A stretch of DNA of 64,000 bases from Flaveria trinervia (taxonomy: Eukaryota; Streptophyta; Magnoliopsida; Asterales; Asteraceae). Of the stretch, positions 1 through 11,566 are shown piece by piece. Location of the stretch: the NCBI GenBank assembly GCA_025506515.1, contig CM046457.1, positions 2,312,997 through 2,376,996 on the forward strand, written 5' to 3'. The position numbers and the translations under genes are program-made. Position 1 is the stretch's first letter, and every line of letters starts with the position of its first letter. The notes under the pieces were generated by a model. That model had not been told where the DNA came from. It saw nothing but the letters and a program-made list of their open reading frames with translations, and ran no database searches.

Positions 1-432
1 GGTAACTGTCCCCTGAAGGTTGATCACTTGAGTGTTGAGACTCAGAGTGATGGCTTAAGGCAGTAGGGCTAATGAGCTTATCAGACTGAGCATGATGAAC
101 CTCAACACTGATTCTTGAAGAGATGGGAGTGGTCTGCTCCTCAAGAGAAGTGGGAGCTCCAGTGTCCACTTCTTCCTGTATGGTTGAGTATATGGAGGCC
201 TCCACAGACTGAATAGTCTGAGCAGGGGTTCGTTTGGATTTTCTTTGGTAGTGATGGAGATTCGAGGTTGTGTGGGTGGTTGGGAAGTAGCAGGTTTAGG
301 TTCAACACTAGCTTGTGCTGCTAGGTTGTCACCTTGTGCAATGAGCTCTAACATTTTTAGGACTAGGGCTGTTTCTACCCCAGAGAATCCAACAGTGGGC
401 TTTCTCAGTATTTTAAAGATGTCGGGCTTCAT

Positions 433-575
433 CTGTCCCAATTAAGAATGTTACATGTTTCCCTTAACTGTGAGCCCAGTTCACAGTTAAGAATGTACTG
501 AACATATCTAGGAAACATGTAATACTCTAAGGAGTCTAATTAGCAAGCAAATTTGTATAAACAAACTGTGATTAC
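433..575 (-). other. Candidate intron or insertion in copia A ORF3
   Basis: On the minus strand this 143-bp stretch begins AG|GTAATC and ends ACAG|ATG. It separates two open segments of ORF3 and has stops in frame. Joining at this donor gives AG+A then TGA, a stop; a weaker donor a few bases earlier (GGG|GTCAAA) would keep the frame. It also contains a nested inverted repeat. Intron status is inference. Confidence 0.35.
451..522. repeat. Nested perfect inverted repeat
   Basis: Outer arms are TTACATGTTTCC (451-462) and GGAAACATGTAA (511-522), a perfect 12-bp match. Inner arms are CTTAACTGTGA (463-473) and TCACAGTTAAG (481-491), a perfect 11-bp match with a 7-base loop. The left arms are contiguous; the right arms are separated by 19 bases. 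It lies within the candidate ORF3 intron. Confidence 0.8.
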
Positions 576-1117
576 CTGAATTTGACCCCCTGAACCATTC
601 CATGGATTATGAAGGAGAGATCCTCAGGAATCTGGTCCCATCCATCATGCTTGTTTGATAAGCTGTGGATGACCACATGAAGCAGGAATCTCCATTGGGA
701 TGAGACCTTCCCTTTTCTAAAGGTCTTTACAGAGAAATTTCCCTCATATCCCATCTGCTCAAAAGAATGATTGACAACTTCCTTTGGGAAAAACACCTCA
801 CCTTCTTCATCATCTAGCTGAAGATGTCTGTTGATGATGGCCAGAGTGATGAAGATTGTTCTTCCCTGCACTGTGGCAGACAGTGCCTTCTCCCCATCCA
901 TAATGACCTCTTGGCAGGTCTTCCAGAATTCAAGCAACTGATTCTTATAGAGTGGAGGATCAATGGTTAGGGAGGTGAAGTAGTTTAACAGAGTTAGGAA
1001 ATGGCAAACCTCTGAGAAATGAGGATCTTTCTCAGAGCTTAACAGAGCAACCTGATTGTGTTGTCTGTGTAGCTGCATGGTAAAGTTGGGATCGTTTCTG
1101 TGAGCAAGGTTGGCCAT

Positions 1118-1365
1118 TTTGAAGTAGCTTAAGGACGAAGAAAGAAGAAAGAAAGAATTTCAGAGAGAAATTTGGGGTTTTAGGTTTGGAGGAAGAACAG
1201 ATGATAGAAAGAGGGGGGAAACCGTTGGGTTTATATGTGAGAAGGATTTAAGATAAAGTTTAATGAAAGAGGATAAACTTTAAAATCCGGATGTCGGTCC
1301 CACCTCTGAAAAAGTAGTTTACTTTTACTCAAAAAGTAGTTTTCTTGGAAGTCAAAAAAGCTTCT
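1118..1365 (-). promoter_or_regulatory. Likely internal promoter and 5' leader of copia A ORF3
   Basis: On the minus strand an ATATAAA box (1230-1236) lies about 113 bases before the ATG at 1117. The sequence after it is pyrimidine-rich (CCCCCCTCTTTC, then many CTTTCTT runs), like a plant mRNA leader. The equivalent spacer of copia B has a canonical TATA box at a similar place. Promoter function is inferred from this arrangement. The spacer ends abruptly at 1365, where the gypsy LTR begins. Confidence 0.5.
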
Positions 1366-1994
1366 TGTAACACCCGGCTATTTTTACAAATCAAGATTAC
1401 AAAGAATAAAAGCAAGAAAGGCAATAAAGTCCAAGTGGAGGGACTAAAAGTGTCCAAAAAGGACAAAACTTTCAAAAGTTGGTGTAAAGGGAGTATGGCC
1501 GCCCACCCTCCCCTCACTTCACCATTTGTCTCGGTTTTAGAGAGAGATAGAGCAAAGAAAAACTCTCAGTTGAAGATAGGAAGAAGAAGAGAAGTCAAAT
1601 TCAAAGTAAGAATTCAAGGTTTTTATGCTTTTATGTCGGGTTTTATCCCGGTTATGTGCTTGTATGCTTATGGGTTGTGTTTGTGCTCGGGTGTGTGTGT
1701 TTTTGGTGTTGTTTCTAGGTGTTTTGAACTCTTTGCAAGCGGGTTAAAAGGAAGAACACCCAAGTTGCACCAGGTGAGTTCTAGACCCTGGTTTTTACAT
1801 GTTTTAAACTATCTTTGGGGCTGAAAACGTATTAAAATGATTTTACAAAGTTTATGTGATTAACCGTATGTAATATGTGTGTGGGATGTTAGTTCAGGAT
1901 GGTTTATAGGCTACTCATGTTTAGAATAGCCACATTATGCTTAGAACAGATGGGTTCGATGATTAGGATGGAAAATATCCTAGAAACATGTTTT

Positions 1995-2490
1995 ACAGAA
2001 TGCTCATGCGCCTAGATAAGTATTCATACATCTGAAAGTGCCTTAGAAAGAATTAAGTGTAAGTCATGTGCCTAAACAGTAACTCATGTGCCCAAAAATT
2101 GCCTTAGAAATGTTTAAGTTCAGCCCATGCGCCTAAACAGTGGCCCATGCGCCTAGAAATGTTAGTCGGATGACTAAGGGTAGGGCCATGCGCCCCAATA
2201 GTGCCCATGCGCCCAAGTGGCCCATGCGCCTAAGTGTTCATGCGTCTGAATAGTACCGATGCGCCTAGATTGGGCTTGAATTTACTAAGTGTTCAAACGT
2301 CCAGAAGTCCCCATGCGCCTGAAAGTGGCCCATGCGCCTAAGTGTTCATGCGTCTGAATAATACCCATGCGCCTAGATTTGGATGGAATTTACTAAGTGT
2401 TCAGACGTCCAGAAGTCCCCATTCACCTGAAAGTGGCCCATGCGCCTGAATAGTGTCCATGCGCCTGCATAGTGCCCATGCACCTAGGAC
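1995..2490 (+). repeat. CATGCGCC tandem array in gypsy 5' LTR
   Basis: About twenty degenerate copies of a unit near 18-22 bases with the core CCCATGCGCCTGAATAGT; spacing and sequence vary. A matching array, with copy-number and sequence differences, lies in the 3' LTR at about 12200-12725, so the array was part of the LTR before insertion. Confidence 0.8.
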
Positions 2491-3008
2491 TTAGATTATT
2501 TTTCTGATTTTTGGGCAAAATGTGTAAAGTAGGCTTTGACTTGGGAAATTCCAGGGGGATTATAAGTTGACTTTTGGGGTCATAAACAGTATGATGGGCA
2601 TGTTATGATGATGATGATGATGATGATGATGTTGCATGACTATGCATGATGTATGTTATGTATGTATGATGCCCTGTGATGATGTATGTATGGTATGTTA
2701 TGTTATGTTCCTATGATGATGAATGTTTATCTTTCCATGGCTTTACGTGTTATGTTAATGAATGAACCGAAAGTATTATGTAACGTAAAGTGAAAGATAA
2801 TGAAAGAGGAACATGATGAATGAATGCATGCATTACGAATGAATGAACGTAAAAAGTCTTGCAAGCAAATGTATGGAGGTTCACACCCAATGAAGGGTGT
2901 TAGCTCAACTGTGTGCGGGTTAGCTACCCCAGAAGGATGCACACTAGGGTCCAATCCTTGTGATTGACCACATGTATGGGATCCTTGCCGCTTGCCCCAG
3001 GTACTGGA

Positions 3009-3235
3009 GTCAGCTTCGTGCACAATATTCGGGGTCTATGAAAGACCTTAGGCCCAGTAACCAGCTTCGTGCATAATGTTCGGGGTATAACATATGACAT
3101 TGATCCAGAATGAAATGAAAAGATGAACGGTGAATGTACTTGCCTCAGGTACTGGAGTCAGCTTCGTGCATAATGTTCGGGGTTTATGATAGACCTCAGG
3201 CCCAGTAACCAGCTTCGTGCATAATGTTCGGGGTA
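3009..3235 (+). repeat. Four copies of an AGCTTCGTGCAYAAT motif
   Basis: The core AGCTTCGTGCA(C/T)AAT(A/G)TTC followed by GGGGT occurs four times, as two pairs: each pair is a copy preceded by GGTACTGGAGTC and a copy preceded by GCCCAGTAACC. The 3' LTR breaks inside its third copy. Confidence 0.8.
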
Positions 3236-3718
3236 ATGTACATGTCACAAGATGTAATGAATGAAGGATGGTTAACGAACGTAATAAAAGATAATAACGA
3301 TGTTATCTGTATGTATGTATGATGTATGATCACGAACGAATGAAACGTATAGTATGGACTCTGTAAAGGAATAAATAATGATTGTATGTATGTTTTATTA
3401 TAAAACTAGAACTCACTCAGTAAGGCTGACTTTTATATGTTTTCAGTTGGCAGGTAAACGTTGCTGAGGATGGCACGAGGCCGCTACTAAGCTCTTTTGG
3501 ATGGCATCTATTTAATTAAGGCTCTTGTGATGTAATACAACGATAAAATTTTGTAATCGACGAATGATGCATTATTTTGCAAAAGTTTTTAGGATGAAAT
3601 GAAATGCCACTTGTTTTATGTTTTCCGCTGCAATGTTTTGATGAATAAATGTAAAGTATATGTTTTACGTGCGATGAATCACCAGCTGTAAGCGTCCCGG
3701 GAACGGGGCCTTACAAGT

Positions 3719-3731
3719 TGGTATCAGAGCC
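3719..3731 (+). other. Gypsy primer-binding site
   Basis: TGGTATCAGAGCC starts three bases after the 5' LTR terminus. It is complementary to the 3' end of plant initiator methionine tRNA, the usual primer for these elements. Confidence 0.9.
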
Positions 3732-4065
3732 AAAGTTTAAGTGAAATGGGTAAATTTTCAAAATAAACCTTAACTTAAACTGAAAATGGGACGGAATGGG
3801 AATGGGATGCCAATCTGAGTAGCTGCGTGCCATCAGGTATTTTCATAATGTTAACCGGTTTATGTGCGCATGGTATGTGGCTATGTGTTGTTTGTAGATT
3901 TAAATACTAATGTAGTCAGGACAGGTAATGCTCGGGGTATGAAGAGTAAAGTGAGTGGCTAATCACAACTGGCCACTGTAATTAGGGACTTACTATACTT
4001 GACATAAACTGAGCTGTTCCCTTGAATGACCATGTTGGTGTTTGAATCTTTCAGTGTGTTAGGTG

Positions 4066-6792
4066 ATGGCTCGTGGTAGATCTTCGAAGGCCTCTCGTGG
4101 TGGAGGTCACTGTGCTGAACCGTGACCCAAGAGGGGGAGACCCAGAGTCGAGAAAGTGGTTCATGAAAAACCAAAAACTCCTCATCCGAGGCTGGAGATG
4201 AGAGTGCTAACCTGAGAGCCTCAGTGAAGGAGGCAGTTGTGGAAGAAGTGCACCAAGTCATGCAGACGATCCTATCGTCTGTGGTGACTGAAGTGATAAA
4301 GGCAGTTAGAGAGGGAGAGAGAAAGGAAAGGAGTGGACCTACGGGCGAAAGAAGACAGCTCGAGACGGAGACAGTTCCGTCCGATGATGAGGACGAGGAA
4401 GAAGAGCCTGTGCCGGAGGCGACCCGAGGCTGTAACTACGGGGTGTTTGTGAGATGCAAACCCCTACTTTCGATGGAAATGACACTGCCGCTGATGCTCA
4501 TCGGTGGGTGAGGGAATGGAGGCGGTGCTTGATATCAGCGAGTGCCGAGAAGACCAGAAGGTTAAGTTCGCTACCCACTCATTCGTGGACTCGGCTCTGT
4601 GCTGGTGGGACAACATAGTCCAAGCTGAGGGTAGTCGGGCGATCAGGAGAATGAGATGGTCAGAGTTGAAAAAGTTGGTGATCGAGGAGTTTTGTCCTCA
4701 CCGGGAAATGGACAAAGTCGAGAGAGAGTTTCTGCAACTAGAGGCGGGAACTATGACACACCAAGAGTACACCACAAAATTCAATGAAATGGCACGACTG
4801 GTGCCCGATCAGGTGACACCACTGTCACGAAAGATTAAGAGATATATCCAGGGACTGCCGGCGGATATCCATAGGCATATGATCGCCGCCCGGCCAAGCA
4901 CTTTTCGGTCGGTGGTTGATTTGGCTAGTAGACTATATGATGAGCGTGAGGTGGTAGTGGCTGAGGAGAAGATGACAAGTAGGGATGGGAGAAACTGGAA
5001 TGGGAAACGGTTTGGACGTGGTAGAGCCGCTCCAAACAATAAGGCGGCGAGGGTAGGTGACCGACGTGTGGTCACAGCTAGTGCTGGGTTGGAGAAGTGT
5101 GGCAAGTGCGGGAAGGAGCACAGTGGTGAGTGTAGATGGGGGTCGAATGTTTGTTTCAAGTGTGGGACGTCTGGCCATATGGCTAGAGATTGTGGAGGCA
5201 TGAAGTGTTTCAACTGCGGGGGAAGTGGTCACATGAGCAAGGAGTGTAAGAAGCCAAGGGACAAGAGTTCTGTGGTGAAGAAGGCCGGAGGAGAAGGGCA
5301 GAAGGCAAGCGCCCGAGCTTTCACGATGACTCGGGAGGAGGCTAGGACAGACCCCGACGTGGTGTCAGGTATGTTTCTAGTAAACCAAACTCTTGCATAT
5401 GTGTTGTTTGATTCTGGTGCTAGTAGGAGTTTCATTTCTGCTGCCTTTGGTGCTAAGTTTCCCAATAGGAGTAGATGTATTGGTGAACCATTCGACGTAG
5501 AAACTGCTATTGGTAAGTCCACTAGAATTACTGAGGTGATAGAGGACTGTGCCATAGAACTAGAAGGTCATAGGTTTGCTGCTAGGTTACACGTGATACC
5601 CCTGGGTGGATTTGATGTAGTACTAGGGATGGACTGGTTAGCAACCTATGAGGCAAACATCGTTTGTCGCAAGAAGATGATCCGATTGACAACGCCTGAC
5701 GGAAATGAGGTGACGGTTTATGGTGATCGCGTCACGACAATCCCGAGGGTGATTTCGATGGCGGTGGCGGGAAAGTGCATGAGACGCGGATGTAGTGCCT
5801 ACTTGGCATACATAAAAGATGTGGATGCATTGGTACCGCAATTATCCGAAGTACCAGTTGTGCGCGACTTTCCGGACGTATTCCCGGAAGACTTACCCGG
5901 TGTGCCACCAGATCGCGAGGTTGAGTTCCAAATTGACTTAATACTCGGTGCTCAACCCGTTGCCAAGGCACCGTACCGGTTGGCTCCGACTGAGATGAAA
6001 GAGTTAATGGAGCAGTTGCAAGAACTGCTGGATAAGGGGTTCATTAGACCGAGTATCTCTCCATGGGGTGCTCTGGTTTTATTTGTGAAGAAGAAAGACG
6101 ACAGTATGAGGATGTGTATTGACTACCGAGAGTTGAACAAGTTGACGGTGAAGAACCGATACCCCCTACCAAGAATAGACAATCTGTTTGATCAGCTCCA
6201 AGGTGCCAGTTGGTTTTCGAGGATAGATCTCCGATCTGGTTACCATCAACTAAAAGTGAAGGAGCAGGACATTCCTAAAACAGCTTTTCGCACGCGCTAC
6301 GGTCAGTATGAGTTCCTCGTTATGTCGTTTGGATTGACCAATGCGCCAGATGCTTTTATGGATCTGATGAATCGAGTGTGTTGGCCAATGTTAGATAAAT
6401 CAGTGATTGTATTCATTGACGATATCCTGATTTATTCGAAGAGTGAGATTGAGCATGCCGGTCACATTCGGGAGGTTCTGGAGACGTTAAGAAGGGAGAA
6501 GTTTTATGCAAAATTCTCCAAGTGCGCGTTTTGGTTACGCGAAGTTCAGTTCTTGGGTCATGTGGTGAATCCCGATGGGATTATGGTGGACCCGGCTAAG
6601 GTAGAGGCAGTGACGCAATGGAAGTCTCCAAAGACACCATCCGAGATTCGTAGTTTCTTGGGTTTGGCGGGCTACTATAGGAGATTTATCCAAGACTTCT
6701 CTAAGATTGCTTCTCCACTGACTAAGTTGACCCGGAAGTATGTAAAGTATGTATGGGGTCAGGCTTAGGAGAATGCATTCGAGGAGTTGAAG
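4066..6792 (+). pseudogene. Gypsy gag, protease and reverse transcriptase (broken)
   Basis: The likely start is ATG 4066 (MARGRSSKASRGG), closed by a TGA after 19 codons where a CGA (Arg) is expected. Frameshifts follow around 4200 and 4460-4500. From 4504 a long open stretch of 754 codons carries a retrotransposon Gag domain, three CCHC zinc knuckles in tandem (about 5095-5250, for example CFKCGTSGHMARDC), an aspartic protease with FDSGAS (about 5408), and reverse transcriptase with VFIDDILIYS (about 6409-6440). It ends at TAG 6766-6768, where gypsy relatives have Gln (CAG). Shortly after, at 6797, a solo LTR splits the gene from its RNase H half. Confidence 0.9.
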
Positions 6793-6797
6793 GCGAG

Positions 6798-9648
6798 TGT
6801 GACAACCGGCAATTTCAGGTCAATACCCGACCTTGACTTGGTTATAATTACCCCTATAATACTTGATTTTCAATTGAATTCCAATTATTGAAACCGTTTT
6901 ATGCATTGCAAAATTTCACGCATTACATTTCATGCATCGGTGATTCGACGTAATTACCATTTTTACACGCGATACAACCGGCACACATGAACATTGGTCA
7001 TAATTCATATACATGTACTAATAAATTCATTTATATGGTTCAAAGTATTTTAGATTCCAAACCAAATGCATTGAAAAAGCTTGACTTTATAAATACACCT
7101 AATCGCGTAAATTAATATTTTACCCGGACGAATCCTTTTAACGGATCTACTAACTACATGATGCATCATTAGCATACCATCAATATTTATATATATTTAT
7201 ATATATATGATATATACAAGTACTTATACAATTCTAATGTATTTTAAAAAGTAAGGAGTAAAATATTGAATATATATATATATATAAATTACTATAATGC
7301 AACAAATACCACCCAAATACCCAATACTACATAAAATTGAAAAATCAACCCATTTCCCACCCCCCATAACCGTCCCCTTACCCCCCTCCCCTCACTTTTA
7401 TTTTAGTCTTCTTCCCTTGTCAAATCCTTACAAGACAAGTTGTTTTTTGTGAAGCTCAAGATTTGCCATTTTAGTGTTAAGGAAAAAGTTATGAACAAAG
7501 CTACATGATTCCTTTCATATGTGTGAAGCTCCTTTCCCTATGGTTGACCAAGAGACAAAGTTAGGAGTTGTAGAGCTTACAAATATAAGCAACATTCACA
7601 CACTTCATCCACACAAATCACCAACACACTCTTCTCCTTCTTTCTTTCTCTCCAAATTCGGCCAAGACACCACCTCCACCATTTCATTTTATTTTCAACT
7701 CATTTTCCACAAATCTTGGGTGAGTCAAGTGCCATTATTGAAGATCAAGTGAGTTTTGAAGCTCCCAAACATCCTACAACATCTTCTTCACCTTTTCTTG
7801 TTGGGTTTTCTTAGTTCAAAGGATCAAACCTTCTTTTCCTTGCATTTCAAGACTACCATCTCTTCTCCTTGCTTGTTTAAGGTTAGCACCTTGTTTTTAA
7901 TCTTCCATACATCACCATGATGTGTTCATGTTCACTACCTCATCCCAAAAGTGCTCTAACAAAGTTTAAAAAGTAACAAAACATGTAAAACACTTTCTGG
8001 CAGATTCATGTTCTGTGTTTTCAAGACCATAACTCGACCTAAACATGGTCAAATGAACCGATTTTTGAGCCTAACATTAACTTTAGGATGTCTAGTTTCT
8101 AACCCATCCAACCTTGAAATTTATAGATGAGTATAACCCTTCCAAAACGTACAAACAAATTAAAGTGCTGAACCTGAATTTTTGACAGAATAAATAGGGC
8201 AGAAAGAATGAGGCATAAGTTATGCTTAAGGTAATAATTGAAGATTTTCCTTCTGTGGTAACTTAGCTTAAGGTGTTAGGTTTAAAAGTAATATAGGCTC
8301 TATTTGTGAATGTAAGTTTTGACCTCTCAAAAAGGTAAATTCCATAGACATATACAGGAAAGTGCTGCACTGACATCTGTTGCTTCATGAACCATTTAAA
8401 GACACTTAAACTTAGTTGTAGGATACAAGCTATACCTTTTTGGAATCCTAAGACATAGACCTAGATATGATAAAAGTATCAGATTTTATAAAAATTCTTT
8501 GTACCATGAAAAGAGGATGACAACCAGACCCAAGAATTCCCTTGATGCTGTCAAATACCTATATTTGATAAAGGTAAACTTTTAGAGATATTTGGTAAAA
8601 AAAAGGGGAAACCCATAAACATGGAAAGTATAATACCATTATACTTAATATAAAACACCCTCAATACATTATGTATCTTTAGGAAAATAAAGATGAAGAC
8701 GAGAATCTAAATAAAACATTTACGACCCGACATGACTAATTAGTCAATTGGCATTTTCAAAGCTACCTTTGTGGATGAGTTATGCATGACCATCTAGGGT
8801 TAGTAACCATGACCTCATGAATATATTGTGATTTTGTTTAGGAGATTCCTAGACCAATCGTACATACAGACTATTGCTAGTATTCACGCGTGCAATTGAG
8901 GTGAGTTTCACGGCCCCGTTTTCACTTATTTTCCATTTGGGGGAGATTACATGCAAATTACTAATTTACTTGGACACATTTACTTGTCAATGATTTCACA
9001 TGTTATATAAGTTGTTTACTTACCATATGAAGTCCCCTGTTATCGAACCGTTAGTTTATTTCCCAAAGCGAGGTAATCATGGATAGTACTATTGGGTTTG
9101 ACTACCCCACCCGGGTTAATTACCCTAACCTTGACTGGAGGTCTAAACGGGTGCATTATTAGCCTGTACACACCCACGCTCATGGTAGGCATGGGTAGGG
9201 GCAATTTATTTCAATTACAGTCTAGCTTCGGTTGCGGTGCTTATATAATTTGTAGCATTGTATGTACAACAATCAAATCATGGAAAGTATTGTGGTCCTT
9301 TACGCTATTTACTATCACTTAAAACCTGTGAACTCACCAACATTATGTTGACATTTTTCATGCATGTTTTCTCAGGTAATTGAAAGATGCAACCAGTTAA
9401 GCTAGCATGGGTCATTTCATGTTTAGGACCCTTCATGCTGTTTTGGGACGTTCATTTTCATATATGTCATGTTTTGAAAACAATGTACCTTATTACTATT
9501 ACTTCCGCAAATTTAACTCTGAACAATGATGTACCTTAAACTTATTTTGAGACGTATGTTTTACAAAACCATGTAGTGGTCGATCAGTGACTATGAAACC
9601 ATGACGTTCGCGCCCCGCGGGAAACCGCCGTGGTTTGGGGGTGTGACA
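6798..9648 (+). mobile_element. Solo LTR of another LTR retrotransposon, 2851 bp
   Basis: It begins TGTGACAACCGG and ends GGGGGTGTGACA, giving TG...CA ends. It is flanked by a perfect 5-bp target duplication GCGAG (6793-6797 and 9649-9653). Removing it plus one GCGAG restores the gypsy pol sequence (...LKA then RLTQAP...). No coding domain, primer-binding site or second terminal copy is visible inside. A CAG|GTGAGTTT donor-like site near 8898 resembles one in the host gypsy LTR, so the source was probably a related chromovirus. Strand is inferred from that layout. Simple reading: an element inserted here, then lost its body by LTR-LTR recombination. Confidence 0.85.
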
Positions 9649-9653
9649 GCGAG

Positions 9654-10126
9654 GTTGACTCAAGCTCCTGTCTTGTCGTTACCCGATGGAAGCGAAGATT
9701 TGGTGGTGTATTCAGACGCTTCTTACTCGGGTTGGGGTGTGTGTTAATGCAAAGAGGAAAAGTTATACCCTACGCATCCCGACAGCTGAAGGTTCATAAG
9801 GTCAACTACCATACTCATGACTTGGAACTAGCGCCGTGGTCTTTGCACTAAAGATTTGGAGGCACTATCTGTACGGAACGAAGTGCACCATCTTCACCGA
9901 CCACAAGAACTTAAAGTACTTCTTTGAGAAGAAGGACCTGAATATGAGGCAAAGACAATGGTTGGAGCTCATAAAGGATTATGATTGTGAGTTCCATTAC
10001 CATTCGGGCAAAGCCAACGTGGTGGCCGATGCTCTTAGCCGGAAGGAGAGGCCCGACCCGATTCGGGTGAAAGCATACCAACTAATCATGACCTCTGACG
10101 TAATGAAGCAAGTCAAGGAGTTTTAG
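9654..10126 (+). pseudogene. Gypsy RNase H domain (broken)
   Basis: Pol resumes after the solo LTR with RLTQAPVLSLPDG and VVYSDAS, the first catalytic Asp of the gypsy RNase H. A frameshift follows at about 9735-9745. The sequence then runs GCVLMQRGKVIPYASRQ, a second frameshift near 9830-9836, IWRHYLYGTKCTIFTDHKN and ADALSRKE, all characteristic of Ty3/gypsy RNase H. A TAG at 10124-10126 ends the segment where relatives carry Gln. Confidence 0.85.
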
Positions 10127-11104
10127 GATGAGGCATTAAAAGAAGATCATCTAAACTCTGAAAGAATGAGAGGTCTGGTTGGGGAATTGAGTGAAAACAC
10201 ACTTGGTGTTAAAACTCATTTGGACGGGTGTGGATTCCTCGTTTCGGGAATCTACGTGAGAAATTATGGACGAAGCTCACAAGACCCGATACTCTATCCA
10301 TCCCGTGCCACAAAGATGTACCAAGACATGAAGAAGGATTATTGGTGGCCGGGTATGAAGCGTGACGTGGTGGAGTATGTGAGCAAATGCCTTACTTGTT
10401 TGCAAGTGAAGGCGGAACATCGAAAGCTGTATGGGAGAATCCAACCTTTGGATATACCGGAATGGAAGTGGGAGCACATCACCATGGATTTCATTACGAA
10501 GCTGCCGCGTACGCCGAAAGGATACGATGCCATATGGGTGATTGTTGACCGTTTGACGAAGAGTGCTCACTTCCTACCGATCCGCAAGACCTATTCATCC
10601 GAGAGGTTGGTTGACCTGTTCATCAAGGAGATTGTAACTCGTCATGGTGTGCCAGTGTCTATTGTGTCGGATCGTGACACTCGGTTTACATCTAAATTCT
10701 GGAAGATATTCTATGATGCCATGGGGACGAGGTTACATATTAGCACGGCTTATCATCCCCAAACTGATGGTCAGTCAGAAAGGACCATTCAGACGTTGGA
10801 AGACATGCTTCGGGCATGTGTGATTGATTTTGGAGGAAGTTGGGACGACCACTTGCCGTTAGCTGAATTCTCATACAACAATAGTTATCATGCCAGCATT
10901 GGTATGCCACCATACGAGATGCTATACGGTAGGAGATGCAGAACACCTGTTTGTTGGGGTGACATTGGTCAGAAAGAGTTGGGAAGCGTCGAGGTAATCG
11001 AGGCTATGACCGAGAAGCTGGAGAGGATCAAAGCCTTCATGAAGGTAGCTAAAGATAGACAGAAGTCGTATTCCAATAAACGACGTAGACCGATTGAGTT
11101 CTAG
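10127..11104 (+). pseudogene. Gypsy integrase (broken)
   Basis: The N-terminal zinc-binding region is distorted by compensating frameshifts: the His pair (EAHKTRYSIHP) is readable only in another frame around 10270-10305, while the Cys pair (CLTCLQVKAEH) is in the main frame. The catalytic core has the three acidic residues in order: Asp in MDFITKLP, Asp in IVSDRDTRF, Glu in GQSERTIQTLED. The frame ends at TAG 11102-11104, again at a position that is Gln in relatives. Confidence 0.85.
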
Positions 11105-11527
11105 GTGGGTGACCGGGTCATGTTGAAGGTCTCACCTTGGAAGGGTATTATCCGATTTAGGAAGCGGGGCAAGTTGAGCCCAAGGTATGTAGGCCCTTTC
11201 CGAATCATTGCTCGAGTGGGAGAGGTGGCCTATAGATTGGAATTGCCAGATGAGTTAAGTGGAATTCACCCGACATTCCATGTATCTCATTTGAGAAAGT
11301 GTATAGCTGATAAAAACATGATTGTTCCACTGGAGGACATTGAAGTTGATGAAAGGCTCAATTATGTAGAGCAACCAGTGGCAATCACTGATCGTAAAGA
11401 GAAGAGACTGAGGAATAAAGTGGTTCCTTTTGTGCGTGTACAGTGGAAGCACAGGAAGGGATCCAAGTCTACATGGGAGACTGGGGAGGAGATGAGGCAA
11501 CATTATCCTTATATGTTCGAGGAATAA
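11105..11527 (+). pseudogene. Gypsy integrase C-terminus with chromodomain
   Basis: GDRVMLKVSPWKG and the LSPRYVGPF motif mark the integrase C-terminal domain. The last 60 or so residues (VPFVRVQWKHRKGSKSTWE ... HYPYMFEE) are a chromodomain with the aromatic residues typical of Tekay chromoviruses, which directs insertion to heterochromatin in characterised relatives. It stops at 11525-11527. It is detached from the rest of pol only by the TAG at 11102. Confidence 0.85.
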
Positions 11528-11550
11528 TAGGTTTCGGGGACGAAACCTAT

Positions 11551-11566
11551 ATAAGGGGGGTGGACT
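11551..11566 (+). other. Gypsy polypurine tract
   Basis: ATAAGGGGGGTGGACT directly precedes the 3' LTR start at 11567, the expected place for plus-strand priming. Confidence 0.85.

Larger units (their letters stand above)
1..1117 (-). pseudogene. Third ORF (ORF3) of copia A, N-terminal part
   Basis: The ATG is at 1117. The first segment, 1117-572, encodes about 181 residues starting MANLAHRNDPNF, with the pattern 'NQVALLSSEKDPHFSEVCHFL ...' found at the start of the extra ORF of composite-family copia elements (often labelled putative plant transposon protein). A second open segment, 432-55, starts MKPDIFKILRKP and is rich in Pro, Ser and Thr further on. The two are separated by 433-575, which begins GTAATC and ends GGGACAG, so it may be an intron or a small insertion. 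Simple splicing at the best donor would give a stop at the joint. I see no clear membrane segment or signal peptide, so I do not call this an envelope gene. Function unknown. Confidence 0.6.
1366..3715 (+). repeat. Gypsy 5' LTR (2350 bp)
   Basis: Starts TGTAACACC and ends GGGGCCTTACA, directly before the primer-binding site. It contains three internally repetitive zones: short CATGCGCC repeats (about 1995-2490), ATG-rich simple repeats (about 2605-2730), and four copies of a 24-bp motif beginning AGCTTCGTGCA (3009-3235). A good splice-donor-like CAG|GTGAGTTC occurs at about 1770 and a pyrimidine-rich stretch before CAG near 3450, so an LTR-spanning leader intron is possible. Confidence 0.9.

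Noticed and set aside
1345..1824. 159-codon plus-strand frame at the gypsy LTR start
   Set aside because: It crosses the LTR boundary at 1366 and has no domain; the equivalent stretch in the 3' LTR has frame changes.
1995..2490. Regular short repeats resembling a CRISPR array
   Set aside because: Units and spacers are degenerate, the array lies in a gypsy LTR and is duplicated in the other LTR, and this is plant nuclear DNA.
6798..9648. Complete small non-autonomous LTR element rather than a solo LTR
   Set aside because: No second copy of the terminal sequence, primer-binding site or purine tract is seen inside; one LTR explains the TG...CA ends and the 5-bp duplication.
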